Shown one piece after another: positions 43,340 through 52,001 of a stretch of 64,000 nucleotides of DNA. The notes under the pieces are model-generated. The model had not been told where the DNA came from. It worked only from the letters and a program-made list of their open reading frames with translations, and made no database searches. Origin of the DNA: JALZKA01 sp033856515 (GTDB taxonomy: Bacteria > Actinomycetota > Thermoleophilia > Solirubrobacterales > 70-9); contig JAWVEY010000041.1 of NCBI GenBank assembly GCA_033856515.1, positions 67,850-131,849 on the forward strand, written 5' to 3'. Each line of letters begins with the position of its first letter. Positions within the stretch are counted from its first letter, which is position 1. Both the position numbers and the translations under genes were made by a program.

Positions 43340-44860
43340 ATGGCACTCCGCATAGCCGCCTGGGCGGTTGGGATTCTGGCCGCGACTGCGCTCGCCCTGG
43401 CGGCGATGGTCGCCGGCTGGCGGGTCGCCGGGCCGACCGAGTCCGACACAGAGCTCGGCCGCGTGGCGTTCGAGGTCTCGGGCGACAAGTTCGGCGAGGT
43501 CGACGCCTACGTGCCGATCGCCGACTGGGGGATCCGCGCGAACGCCTTCGACGCGCCGTTCGAGCTCGAGCTCGAAATCCGCTCGCTCGACCGCAAGGGC
43601 GCCTTGGAGGCCGCGGGCGGCGAGCGGACGGCTGTGAACGACACCCGCTCGGACCTGGAGAGCGCTGCCAGGAACGCCGTGATTCGTGGCTTCGCATTCG
43701 CGCTGGCAGCGGTGCTTCTGGTGGCGCTCGTCCTCTGGCTATTGCGCTCGCGGTGGCGCCGTCTTGGACTCGCCGCCATCTGGGTCGCCGGAGTGGGCAT
43801 CGTGGCCACCTTCGGCTCGCTTCTGCTGGCCGTTGTCACCTTCGACGCAAACGCGTTCACCTCGCCGTCCTACTACGGCCGGGGCCCGGAGCTGGCGCAG
43901 CTCCTCGCGTTCTTCGAGCGCCAGCAGGACAACGACCGTTACACGGCGACGTTCGACAACGCGCTGACCAACTTCAGCGCCTATCTGGCCGACGCTCCGC
44001 GGGTGGGGGAGGGTGCCGATCGCGCGATCGTCTTCGGCTCGGACCTCCATTCGAACCTGCCGATCATCTCGTCGCTCGGGGACTTCGTTGGCGGCGAGCC
44101 CCTCATCCTGGCCGGCGACTTCGGCGTCTCCGGCAGCGAGGAGGAGGCCGCCACGACCAGCCCTCGCATCGCCGCGCTGACCGACAATGTCATCGCCGTC
44201 TCGGGCAACCACGACTCGTCGATCCTCATGGATCAGCTGGCCGAGGACGGCGTGAACGTCGTCGGCACCGACGGAGTGCTCGATTCCGACGGTGTCTGGC
44301 AGGAGGACGAATACGTCGAAGTGGAGGGCTTGACCGTTACCGGTTTCTCCGACCCGCTCGAGTGGGAAGGACCTGACCCGGCCACGTCTGAGCGGATCTT
44401 CTCCTTCCCCGAGTACGACGACGGGGAGGAGCAGCTCGCGCAGGCAAAGGAGGACGTAGTTGCATGGTTTGAAGCGCTCCCGGAGCCTCCCGACATCGTC
44501 CTCGTCCACCAGAACTCACTGGCTCAGCATCTGGCGGCGACCATCGCGGACGCCTACTCGCAGCCACTCACCATCGTCACCGGGCACAACCACTTCCAGG
44601 CGATCGATCGCTACGCCGGAGACCTGATCAATGTGGTGAACGCGGGGACGCTGGGAGCGGGCGGGCCGTTCCGGGTGGGCCAGGAGTCGGCGGGCCTCGG
44701 CGAGCTCCATTTTTCTGATCTCGACTCATCCCTCCAATCGGTCGACCTGATCCAGATCGAGCCGCTCTCCGGCCAGGCGCAGGCGGAGCGCGCGATCTTG
44801 GACGTCATCTGCCCACCCGGGGAGTCGAGCGAAGAGCCATGCCACTACGAGCCGGGCTAG
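43340..44860 (+). CDS. Membrane-anchored calcineurin-like metallophosphoesterase
   Basis: 506 aa. An N-terminal helix (1-30), an outer region of about 80 residues, then two or three more helices (about 115-175) precede the phosphoesterase domain. All metal motifs are present in order: FGSDLHSN, AGDFGVSG, VSGNHDSS, VLVHQNS and VTGHNHFQ. The catalytic domain is most likely outside the membrane. The gene follows the P1 peptidase by 18 bases but differs in theme, so co-transcription is possible without shared function. Substrate unknown. Confidence 0.9.
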   Translation: MALRIAAWAVGILAATALALAAMVAGWRVAGPTESDTELGRVAFEVSGDKFGEVDAYVPIADWGIRANAFDAPFELELEIRSLDRKGALEAAGGERTAVNDTRSDLESAARNAVIRGFAFALAAVLLVALVLWLLRSRWRRLGLAAIWVAGVGIVATFGSLLLAVVTFDANAFTSPSYYGRGPELAQLLAFFERQQDNDRYTATFDNALTNFSAYLADAPRVGEGADRAIVFGSDLHSNLPIISSLGDFVGGEPLILAGDFGVSGSEEEAATTSPRIAALTDNVIAVSGNHDSSILMDQLAEDGVNVVGTDGVLDSDGVWQEDEYVEVEGLTVTGFSDPLEWEGPDPATSERIFSFPEYDDGEEQLAQAKEDVVAWFEALPEPPDIVLVHQNSLAQHLAATIADAYSQPLTIVTGHNHFQAIDRYAGDLINVVNAGTLGAGGPFRVGQESAGLGELHFSDLDSSLQSVDLIQIEPLSGQAQAERAILDVICPPGESSEEPCHYEPG

Positions 44861-44899
44861 CCGCGAGGGGGACAGGCCCTTAACAATTACGCTGCGGGT

Positions 44900-46114
44900 A
44901 TGCCAGCGCTCGCCGAGCTCGACCTGCCATTCCTCGACTGGACCGATGAGGAACTTCGCGGCGACGAGTTCCATCGCCGGATGGAAGCGCTTGCGGCAGA
45001 ACACTGGCTGGCGGGATCGGAGCCAGGGTGGACCTTCGTCCTCGACCGTGAGGCGGCGAACTTCTTCCTGCGCTCGAAGCAGGTCGTCTTCCCGTCGGCG
45101 GTCGTAGCCGCGGCGTTCGGGATAACCGACGGGCCGCTCGCCGACGCGATCCGTAAGAACATCATTTCGATCGAGGGCGCCGACCACGGGCGCCTCCGCA
45201 ACCTGGTGAACCCTTCGTTCACGCCACGGGCGGCCGACCGCTGGCGGCCCGTCATGCGCGAGCACCTGGCAGAGATCTTTGTGCCGCTCGAGGGTGGAGG
45301 CGAGTTCGAGTTCGTCGATGCGGTGGCCAAGCGCTATCCGTCGCAGCTGATCGCTTCCGTAGTCGGCGCGCCCATCGAGGACGCGCCGCGCCTCCACAAC
45401 TGGGCGACGTGGTTCCAGCGCCAATTCGACCCCGCGGCGATCATGGCCAGCCGCGAAGAGATCGAAGCGGCGATCGTCGAGTTCACCGCATACGCGACTG
45501 ATCTGATCGAGGCGCGCCGAGACAACCCGGGCGACGACCTGATCTCAACCCTCCTCACCGCCACCCACGAGGGCGACCGGCTCTCAGACGACGAGTGCCT
45601 CAACCTGATCATGAACGTCCTGGCAGGAGGCGTCGACACGACGCAGGCTCAGCTCGCCCACGGCATCCGCCTCTTCGCTCGCTACCCCGAGCAATGGGAG
45701 CTGGTGCGCAACGACGCCGACCTCGTGCCGCGTGCGGTCGAGGAGCTCCTCCGGTACGAGCCGATCACACCATTCACTGCACGGATGACGACCGAGGAGG
45801 TCGAGTACCGCGGAGTCACCGTCCCCGCGAACATGGTGATGATGATCTCGACCTTCGCCGCCAACCGCGACGCCGAGACCTACGACGCGCCGTTCGACTT
45901 CGATGTCGAGCCCGACCGCGGCAAGGCGAAGCCGATGACCTTTGGCGCCGGCATCCACAACTGTCTGGGCGCGAGCCTGGCCCGGGCCGAGCTCCAGGAA
46001 GCGCTCTGGTTCCTCGCGCCCCGGATGCCGAACCTGAAGCTCACAGGTGAGCCAGAGTTCGAGTCCGTAGCCGGCGTCTATGGGCTCGAAGAGCTCCCAA
46101 TTCGCTTCGGCTGA
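44900..46114 (+). CDS. Cytochrome P450
   Basis: 404 aa, soluble bacterial type. I-helix oxygen-binding motif AGGVDTT (242-248), ExxR in EELLR (281-285), and the heme-ligand loop FGAGIHNCLGASLAR with Cys355. It needs separate ferredoxin and reductase partners, none of which is nearby. The substrate is unknown; the sequence resembles the broad CYP107/CYP-like soluble groups. It is followed by the small membrane peptide and the DUF6766 gene. Confidence 0.95.
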   Translation: MPALAELDLPFLDWTDEELRGDEFHRRMEALAAEHWLAGSEPGWTFVLDREAANFFLRSKQVVFPSAVVAAAFGITDGPLADAIRKNIISIEGADHGRLRNLVNPSFTPRAADRWRPVMREHLAEIFVPLEGGGEFEFVDAVAKRYPSQLIASVVGAPIEDAPRLHNWATWFQRQFDPAAIMASREEIEAAIVEFTAYATDLIEARRDNPGDDLISTLLTATHEGDRLSDDECLNLIMNVLAGGVDTTQAQLAHGIRLFARYPEQWELVRNDADLVPRAVEELLRYEPITPFTARMTTEEVEYRGVTVPANMVMMISTFAANRDAETYDAPFDFDVEPDRGKAKPMTFGAGIHNCLGASLARAELQEALWFLAPRMPNLKLTGEPEFESVAGVYGLEELPIRFG

Positions 46115-46160
46115 CGGGAGGGCTCGAAGGGATACCCGCGGCGGGGCCGAACAGACTCTT

Positions 46161-46244
46161 GTGCGAGCGATGCTCGTCATCTGGGCCGTCGTGATTGTCG
46201 GCGGCATCTCGTTGTTTATGGTCGTCGGCCTCACTCACGGTTGA
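46161..46244 (+). CDS. 27-residue single-helix membrane peptide
   Basis: GTG at 46161 opens a frame encoding MRAMLVIWAVVIVGGISLFM followed by VVGLTHG and a TGA that overlaps the ATG of the next gene (TGATG). It is one continuous hydrophobic helix with a basic start and a short polar end. Tight coupling to the DUF6766 gene and the membrane-like composition argue that it is made, perhaps as a partner subunit. It is too short for ordinary gene finders. Confidence 0.6.
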   Translation: MRAMLVIWAVVIVGGISLFMVVGLTHG

Positions 46245-46951
46245 TGAGCGGCGGCGGCCAAAAGCGGTCGAACCTGCTCCGCTTCGCCTCGGAGAACTCG
46301 CTGTCGCTCTTCTTCTTCGCGATCTTCGTCGCGGCGCTCGTCGGCCAAGCGATCGCCGGCCACAGCCTCTACAACCAGGAGCAGTTGACGCACGGCGAGC
46401 ACGCCGTGACGTTCTGGGGGTATGTCACCAGCTCCGCTTTCGGAAACGCCGTGATGGAGAACTGGCAATCGGAGTATCTCCAGTTCGCGCTCTTCGCGCT
46501 CGCGACCGTGTGGCTGCTGCAAAAGGGATCGCCTGAGTCGAAGGAGCTCAACAAGGCGGGAACGGAGTCCGACTCAGAACAGAAGGTCGGCCGCCACGCC
46601 GACGAGGATTCCCCGCGATGGGCCGCCGCCGGGGGCGTTCGCACCGCGATCTACTCGAACTCGCTCATCATCGTCATGGCGGCGATCTTCTTCGCGTCGT
46701 GGTTCGCCCAGTCCGTCACGGGTTGGACCGACTTCAACAACGAGGCATTGGCCCACGGTGAGCCGAAGGTCTCATGGCTTGGATTCGTCACCTCGTCCAC
46801 CTTCTGGGAGGCAACCCTCCAAAACTGGCAGTCGGAGTTCCTCGCGGTCGGCTCGTTCGCGGTTCTCGCGATCTACCTGCGCCAGCGCGGCTCGCCAGAG
46901 TCCAAGCCGGTCGGCGCGCCTACCACCGACGCGACGGGCTCAGAGGGCTGA
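46244..46951 (+). CDS. DUF6766 family membrane protein with internal duplication
   Basis: 235 aa from ATG 46244. The two halves are repeats: ENSLSLFFFAIFVAALVGQA...GYVTSSAFGNAVMENWQSEYLQ...QKGSPESK in the first, and SNSLIIVMAAIFFASWFAQS...GFVTSSTFWEATLQNWQSEFLA...QRGSPESK in the second. Each half has two membrane helices. The family is common in Actinobacteria and Proteobacteria with no known function. It is probably co-translated with the 27-residue peptide upstream. It ends 4 bases from a convergent P450. Confidence 0.85.
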   Translation: MSGGGQKRSNLLRFASENSLSLFFFAIFVAALVGQAIAGHSLYNQEQLTHGEHAVTFWGYVTSSAFGNAVMENWQSEYLQFALFALATVWLLQKGSPESKELNKAGTESDSEQKVGRHADEDSPRWAAAGGVRTAIYSNSLIIVMAAIFFASWFAQSVTGWTDFNNEALAHGEPKVSWLGFVTSSTFWEATLQNWQSEFLAVGSFAVLAIYLRQRGSPESKPVGAPTTDATGSEG

Positions 46952-46955
46952 GCGC

Positions 46956-48221
46956 TCAGCTCAACAGGCGGACTGGCAACGACGTGAGCTGGCTGGAGAA
47001 GGGCGAAACCGCGTGGCGCGGCTTGCCGAGCAGCTCCATTTCGGGCCACCGCGCAAGGGTCTCCTCGAACAGGATCCGCAACTCGAGCCGTGCCAGCGCC
47101 GTCCCGAGGCAGAAGTGGCGCCCGCCCGCACCGAAGGCCTGGTGCTCCGTGGTGCGGGTGATGTCGAAGCGGTCCGGGTCGTCGAAGCGCTCCTCGTCCC
47201 GGTTCGATGACACGTACCACATGACCACTTTCTCGCCCTCGCGGATCGGTTGGCCGGCGAGCTCGGTGTCGCAGGTCGCGGTGCGGCGAAAGTGGTTGAA
47301 GGCCGGGAACATGCGCAGGGACTCCTCGACCAGGCTGGGGATCATTCCCGGATCGTCGAGGACCAGGCGGAGCTGGTCGGGGTTCTCGAGCAGGGCGCGC
47401 ATACCCGAGCAGTAGGTCGCCTTGGTCGAGTCGTTTCCCGCGGCCATGAGGAGAAAGAAGCCCATCACGATCTCGTGCTCAGCGAGGCCCTCGCCCTCGT
47501 ACTCGGCATGGACGAGCACGCTCGTCAGGTCGTCCGTGGGGTTCTTGCGGCGTTCCTCGATCAGGACCCGGCACCGCTCGAAGATCTCGGGAACGTCCTT
47601 CTCCATGATCGCGTCGGTGCCACCCGGATTGACCTCCTCGTCGCCGGCCGCGATGACCGCGTTCATGAGACGGGCCCAGACCTTGTCGTCTTCCTCGTTG
47701 ATTCCCATGAAGCTGCCGATGACGCGCGAGACGACCGGCTGAGCGACCGACTCGACGAGGTTCGTCTCCTGCCCATCTTCGAGCCGGTCGAGCACCCTGC
47801 GAGTGATCTCGCGGATCTCGTCCTCGTGCTCGGCGATGCGCTTGGGGGTGAAGCCCCGCTGGAAGAGCGCCTTCAGACGGTCGTGCTTCGGCGGGTCCAT
47901 CGCGATGAACATCCCCTGCTGGATCTCCAGCGGCATGATCGAGTGGGTGAGCGCCGCGATCCCTCCACGCTCCGATGAGTAAGTCTTCCAATCCTTGGAG
48001 ACCGTGTGGACGTCGTCGGCCTTGGTGACGGACCAATAGCCCGCCTCCTCGGGCCACTCGCTGATCTTGTCCGTCCAGTGGATCGGGCACTCACTGCGAA
48101 GCCGCTTGAACAGCTCGTGCGGCGGCCCGTCCTCCCAGCTCGGCCACTCGGACATTCGCATGTCCTTGACCGGGCACGAAAGCATGGGGTCGGTCAGGTT
48201 CTCCTCACGGGTGTCGCTCAT
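46956..48221 (-). CDS. Cytochrome P450, CYP125/CYP142-like
   Basis: 421 aa from ATG 48221; a longer start at 48254 is in frame but the conserved protein begins after it. I-helix AAGNDSTK (260-267), EESLR (299-303), the late block YVSSNRDEERFDDPDRFDITR, and the heme loop FGAGGRHFCLGTALARLE with Cys371. The arrangement NRDE..F..P..FD and GGRHFCLG is typical of actinobacterial P450s that hydroxylate steroid side chains, terpenes or fatty acids. Assignment to a CYP family is tentative. No redox partner nearby. Confidence 0.93.
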   Translation of the reverse strand: MSDTREENLTDPMLSCPVKDMRMSEWPSWEDGPPHELFKRLRSECPIHWTDKISEWPEEAGYWSVTKADDVHTVSKDWKTYSSERGGIAALTHSIMPLEIQQGMFIAMDPPKHDRLKALFQRGFTPKRIAEHEDEIREITRRVLDRLEDGQETNLVESVAQPVVSRVIGSFMGINEEDDKVWARLMNAVIAAGDEEVNPGGTDAIMEKDVPEIFERCRVLIEERRKNPTDDLTSVLVHAEYEGEGLAEHEIVMGFFLLMAAGNDSTKATYCSGMRALLENPDQLRLVLDDPGMIPSLVEESLRMFPAFNHFRRTATCDTELAGQPIREGEKVVMWYVSSNRDEERFDDPDRFDITRTTEHQAFGAGGRHFCLGTALARLELRILFEETLARWPEMELLGKPRHAVSPFSSQLTSLPVRLLS

Positions 48222-48336
48222 TGCGCGACATGTTCTCACGGGCGCTGTCCACATGCTTGCCTGCAGTAGGCGATCGACCGGAGCTGGTGTAGGGTCCCGT
48301 GCGCTCGGGCGTCAAATAAGCCACGGAGGGGTCGCT

Positions 48337-49149
48337 TTGCAGAAGGTCGCCGCACTGTTTGTCGTGCTCGCAGTTTCAGCAGGCGTTGGTGCCTGCGGAG
48401 GTGATGACAGCGAGGAAGCCGACGACAGCGGGGCGGACGATTTCCCTACCCTCGCGAACGAGATCTGCAACGAGGGGGCGGCCGAGGCTGCGCAGGTGTA
48501 CCTCGAGCTCGGATACTCGGCGGATGAAGAGGACATGATCGAATTGCGCGAGCAGATCCGCGCGATCCGCGCCGAGGCCCTGGCCCAGCTCGAAGAGCTT
48601 GAGCCGCCCGCCGAGCTCGCTGAAGCCTTCGATAAGAGCTTGGCCACGCGCCAGTTGGTGATCGATGCGATGGAGGACGAGATCGCGGCGCGCGAGGAGG
48701 GCAACACTGCCGGCGCCGAGAAAGCCGCCGCCAAAGCCGCCGAGGCTGCGGACGTCATCAACGAGTCCAGCGAGGAGGCCGGGCTTTCCGATTGCGCCGG
48801 CGTCCTTCCCGATGACGACGCTCAAGCGGCGGAGGACGTCCTTCGCGAGTTCGCCACGACCGCCGATCCGGCTACCTCTTGCAGCTCCGAGGGAGAAGGC
48901 CTCCTTACCGAGATCTACCTGGAGGAGGGCTTCGGCGGGGTTGAGGCCTGCACCAAGGAGCAGAAGGACATCGAGGAAGATCTCGCCACTGACGTGAAGG
49001 TCAGCCATGCCTCCGGCGTAGACGACGTGGTCGCGGTTCTCGAGTACGAGGATGTCGGCGGCAGGTTCGACAAGGTTCCAACAACCTCGACCCTCTATTA
49101 CGTCGACGGCGCGTGGAGGATCTACACGATCGAGGAGACCTCCGGGTAG
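48337..49149 (+). CDS. Putative lipoprotein with helical domain
   Basis: 270 aa from TTG 48337, chosen because GGAGGG lies 6 bases upstream and the protein then starts with a lipoprotein signal (QKVAALFVVLAVSAGVGACGG; lipobox VGAC). An acidic linker follows, then a long alpha-helical region (about 45-150) rich in Ala and Glu (REQIRAIRAEALAQLEELEPPAELAEAF), and a C-terminal domain of about 90 residues resembling an NTF2-like or SnoaL-like fold (VSHASGVDDVVAVLEYEDVGG, YYVDGAWRIYTIEE). Function unknown; anchored to the outside of the membrane. Confidence 0.8.
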   Translation: MQKVAALFVVLAVSAGVGACGGDDSEEADDSGADDFPTLANEICNEGAAEAAQVYLELGYSADEEDMIELREQIRAIRAEALAQLEELEPPAELAEAFDKSLATRQLVIDAMEDEIAAREEGNTAGAEKAAAKAAEAADVINESSEEAGLSDCAGVLPDDDAQAAEDVLREFATTADPATSCSSEGEGLLTEIYLEEGFGGVEACTKEQKDIEEDLATDVKVSHASGVDDVVAVLEYEDVGGRFDKVPTTSTLYYVDGAWRIYTIEETSG

Positions 49150-49162
49150 TCGTTGGCCGGAC

Positions 49163-51445
49163 CTATGCCGCCGCGGTAGCGCGCTCCGGCTCGAGCGCGA
49201 GCTCCAGGACCTCGCCGATCGTCATGACCGGGTGGAAGGTCATCTCCTCGCGCACCTCGTCGGGCACGTCATCGAGGTCGCCGCGGTTCCGCTCGGGGAT
49301 GATCACGTCGGTCAGGCCGGCCGCGTGGGCCGCGAGGACCTTTTGCTTGAGGCCGCCGATGGGGAGGACCCGGCCCTGGAGGGTGATCTCGCCGGTCATG
49401 CCGACCGTGTGCTTCACCGGGCGGCCGGTCAGGAGCGAGGCGAGCGCAGTCGTCATCGTGATGCCCGCGCTCGGGCCGTCCTTCGGGATCGCGCCGGCGG
49501 GCACATGGATGTGGAACTCGCGCTTGTCGAACCCGTCCGGATCGAGGCCGAGCTCTTCTGTGTGGCCGCGCACGTATGAGAGAGCGATCCGCGCCGACTC
49601 CTTCATCACATCGCCGAGCTGGCCGGTGAGGACGAAGTCGTCCTTGCCGGGCATCGACGTCGTCTCGATAAAGAGCACGTCGCCGCCGGCACCCGTGACC
49701 GAGAGGCCGGTCGCAACGCCCGGCACTGCCGTTCGCTCCGCCGACTCCTGAAAGAAGCGCTGGCGCCCGAGGGCGTCGCGGATCGCGTCGCGCTCGATCG
49801 TGATCGTTGCGTCTTCGGTTGCCGATGCGATGCGGGTCGCGGTCTTTCGCAGGAGCTTGCCGATCTCACGCTCGAGTCCTCGTACACCCGCCTCGCGGGT
49901 GTACTCGGTGACCATCTCGCGCAGGAGCTCGTCGGTGATCCCGACCTCTTCGGAGCGGAGACCGTTCTTCTTCAGCTGTCTCGGCCACAGGTAGCCGCGC
50001 GCGATCTCGACCTTCTCGTCGGTCGTGTAGCCGTCGAATCTCACGACCTCCATGCGGTCGAGAAGCGGGCCGGGGATGGTCTCGGCCACGTTCGCCGTGG
50101 CGATGAAGAGAACCTGTGAGAGATCGAGCTCGACGTCCAGGTAGTGGTCGCGGAACGAGTGGTTCTGCGCCGGGTCGAGGACCTCCAAGAGCGCGGACGA
50201 GGGGTCGCCGCGCCAGTCGGCGCCGACTTTGTCGACCTCGTCCAAAAGGATCACCGGGTTCATCGTCTTGGCGTCGCGGAGCGCTCGGACCAGGCGGCCG
50301 GGCATGGCGCCGATGTAGGTGCGGCGGTGACCGCGAATCTCGGCTTCGTCGCGCACGCCGCCCAGCGACATGCGCACAAACTCGCGCCCTGTTGCCTTGG
50401 CAATCGACTCTCCGATCGAGGTCTTGCCGGTGCCGGGCGGGCCGATCAAAGTCAGGATCGCGCCGGCGCCGCGGCCCTCGTCCTCGATCTCCCGCTCCTT
50501 GCGGAGCTTGCGAACGGCGATGTACTCCGTGATGCGCTCCTTAACGTCCTCGAGGCCTGCGTGGTCGGCGTCGAGCACCTCGCGGGCGCCGACGGGATCG
50601 AGGACCTCATCGGATGCCTCGGACCACGGCACCGCGATCAGCCAATCGAGGTAAGTACGGATCATCGAAGACTCGCCAGAGCCCTCGCCCGCGCGCTCGA
50701 GACGCCCGAGCTCGCGTTCGGCCTGCTCGCGTGCCTCGTCCGGCATGCCGGCTTCCTCGATCTTCTCGCGGTATTCCTCGATCACGGACGCGTCGTCCTC
50801 GCCCAGTTCCTTGCGGATGGAGTCCATCTGCTTGCGCAAGAAGTACTCACGCTGCTGGTTCTCCGCACCCTCCGTCACGTCGTCGTGGATGCGCTTGCGG
50901 ATCTGAAGCTCGGCCAGGCGGTCGCGCTGGATCTCAACAGCCAGGCGGAGACGCTCGGTGACGTCGATGGTCTCGAGGACGCGCACCTTCTCCTGCGTGG
51001 AGACGTCGGGCGAGTAGCCGACCGTGTCGGCCAACGTCCCCGCGTCGTCGATGGAGCGAAGGAAGGCCCGAATGCGGTCGTCGGCGCCGCGCAGGTCCAG
51101 GATCTCCTCGACGACGGCCCGGTACTCGCGCTCGAGGACGCGAATGTCCTCAGAGGTCTCCTCGGGGTCGGGGTGGGGGGTGACCTCGACCTGCAGAGTG
51201 CCATCCGGGTCGGTGACGGCGGTGCCGCCGACGCCGCGGTGGAGGCCCACAAGATTGAGAGCGCGCCCGCCGGGGATGCGAGCGCGCTCCGAGACCTCGG
51301 CGATTGTGCCGACCGAGGCAAATTCCTCATCGTGGCGCGCGACGACGAACACCTTGCCCTCCGCGGGCCCGTCAGCGATGACCGTGGCGGTCATGCCCGG
51401 GAAGAGAACCGAGTCGTCGAGTGGGATGAGGGGAAGTCTTTCCAT
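49163..51445 (-). CDS. lon: ATP-dependent protease Lon
   Basis: 760 aa, full length. An N-terminal Lon substrate domain (LPLIPLDDSVLFPGMTATV), a coiled coil (about 190-255), the AAA module with Walker A GPPGTGKT (335-342) and Walker B VILLDEVDK (398-406), and the protease domain with the catalytic dyad Ser659 in PKDGPSAG and Lys702 in GGLKQK. It degrades misfolded and regulatory proteins in the cytoplasm. It is divergent from a MarR regulator, with a palindromic site between them, which may put it under that regulator. Confidence 0.97.
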   Translation of the reverse strand: MERLPLIPLDDSVLFPGMTATVIADGPAEGKVFVVARHDEEFASVGTIAEVSERARIPGGRALNLVGLHRGVGGTAVTDPDGTLQVEVTPHPDPEETSEDIRVLEREYRAVVEEILDLRGADDRIRAFLRSIDDAGTLADTVGYSPDVSTQEKVRVLETIDVTERLRLAVEIQRDRLAELQIRKRIHDDVTEGAENQQREYFLRKQMDSIRKELGEDDASVIEEYREKIEEAGMPDEAREQAERELGRLERAGEGSGESSMIRTYLDWLIAVPWSEASDEVLDPVGAREVLDADHAGLEDVKERITEYIAVRKLRKEREIEDEGRGAGAILTLIGPPGTGKTSIGESIAKATGREFVRMSLGGVRDEAEIRGHRRTYIGAMPGRLVRALRDAKTMNPVILLDEVDKVGADWRGDPSSALLEVLDPAQNHSFRDHYLDVELDLSQVLFIATANVAETIPGPLLDRMEVVRFDGYTTDEKVEIARGYLWPRQLKKNGLRSEEVGITDELLREMVTEYTREAGVRGLEREIGKLLRKTATRIASATEDATITIERDAIRDALGRQRFFQESAERTAVPGVATGLSVTGAGGDVLFIETTSMPGKDDFVLTGQLGDVMKESARIALSYVRGHTEELGLDPDGFDKREFHIHVPAGAIPKDGPSAGITMTTALASLLTGRPVKHTVGMTGEITLQGRVLPIGGLKQKVLAAHAAGLTDVIIPERNRGDLDDVPDEVREEMTFHPVMTIGEVLELALEPERATAAA

Positions 51446-51478
51446 GGTGGCGCTCCAGAGAGTGAGATCGTTATGAAC

Positions 51479-51507
51479 ACAAACGATTATAGAACGTCAT
51501 CGTTTGT
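51479..51507. promoter_or_regulatory. Inverted-repeat operator between lon and the MarR gene
   Basis: ACAAACGAT (51479-51487) and ATCGTTTGT (51499-51507) are exact reverse complements with an 11-base spacer, so the half-site centres are 20 bases apart. The right arm ends 17 bases before the MarR ATG at 51525, and the left arm lies 33 bases before the lon start. This is a good position for MarR self-repression and for control of lon. Confidence 0.65.
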
Positions 51508-51524
51508 CGTTAGACTCATATGTC

Positions 51525-52001
51525 ATGAGCGCCACTGAAACGACCTCGCGCGCAGGCTCGGCGGCGGAATCCGGATGCGGGATCCTGTTCGCGCGCATCG
51601 CCCGCATGTCGGGCCAGGGCCTCGGACGCTCGCTGGATGCTCTCGGGATGAGCGGGCACGAGTTCGCGATCCTCCACCGGCTCGAGCAGGGCGGCTCCGC
51701 CCACGGGCGCGAGCTCAGCCGCACGCTTCGCCTTCACCCTTCGAACCTCGTCGCGCTGCTCGACCAGCTCGAGGTGGAGGGCCTCATCGTCCGCCGCCGC
51801 GACCCGAGCGACCGCAGGCGCCAGCTGATCAAGCTGACGGCGGCGGGGACCAAGCGCCTTCGTCGCGCGGAGGCCGCGGTCGCCGAGGCCGAGCGCGAGC
51901 TGCTATCGCCGCTGTCCGCGGAGGAGCGCCGCGAGCTCTACGGATACCTGGAGCGCATCGCCGAACACGCCTGCCGCCCAAGCAGCGGCTGGTGCTCCTA
52001 G
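51525..52001 (+). CDS. MarR family transcriptional regulator
   Basis: 158 aa from ATG 51525; a TTG at 51504 would start inside the operator. The winged helix reads MSGHEFAILHRLEQGGSAHGRELSRTLRLHPSNLVALLDQLEVEGLIVRRRDPSDRRRQLIKLTAAG, with the DPSDRRR wing that is diagnostic for MarR. MarR proteins usually repress efflux or stress genes and are released by phenolic or oxidative signals. Its stop overlaps the convergent MFS efflux gene by 4 bases, a likely regulatory target. Confidence 0.94.
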   Translation: MSATETTSRAGSAAESGCGILFARIARMSGQGLGRSLDALGMSGHEFAILHRLEQGGSAHGRELSRTLRLHPSNLVALLDQLEVEGLIVRRRDPSDRRRQLIKLTAAGTKRLRRAEAAVAEAERELLSPLSAEERRELYGYLERIAEHACRPSSGWCS

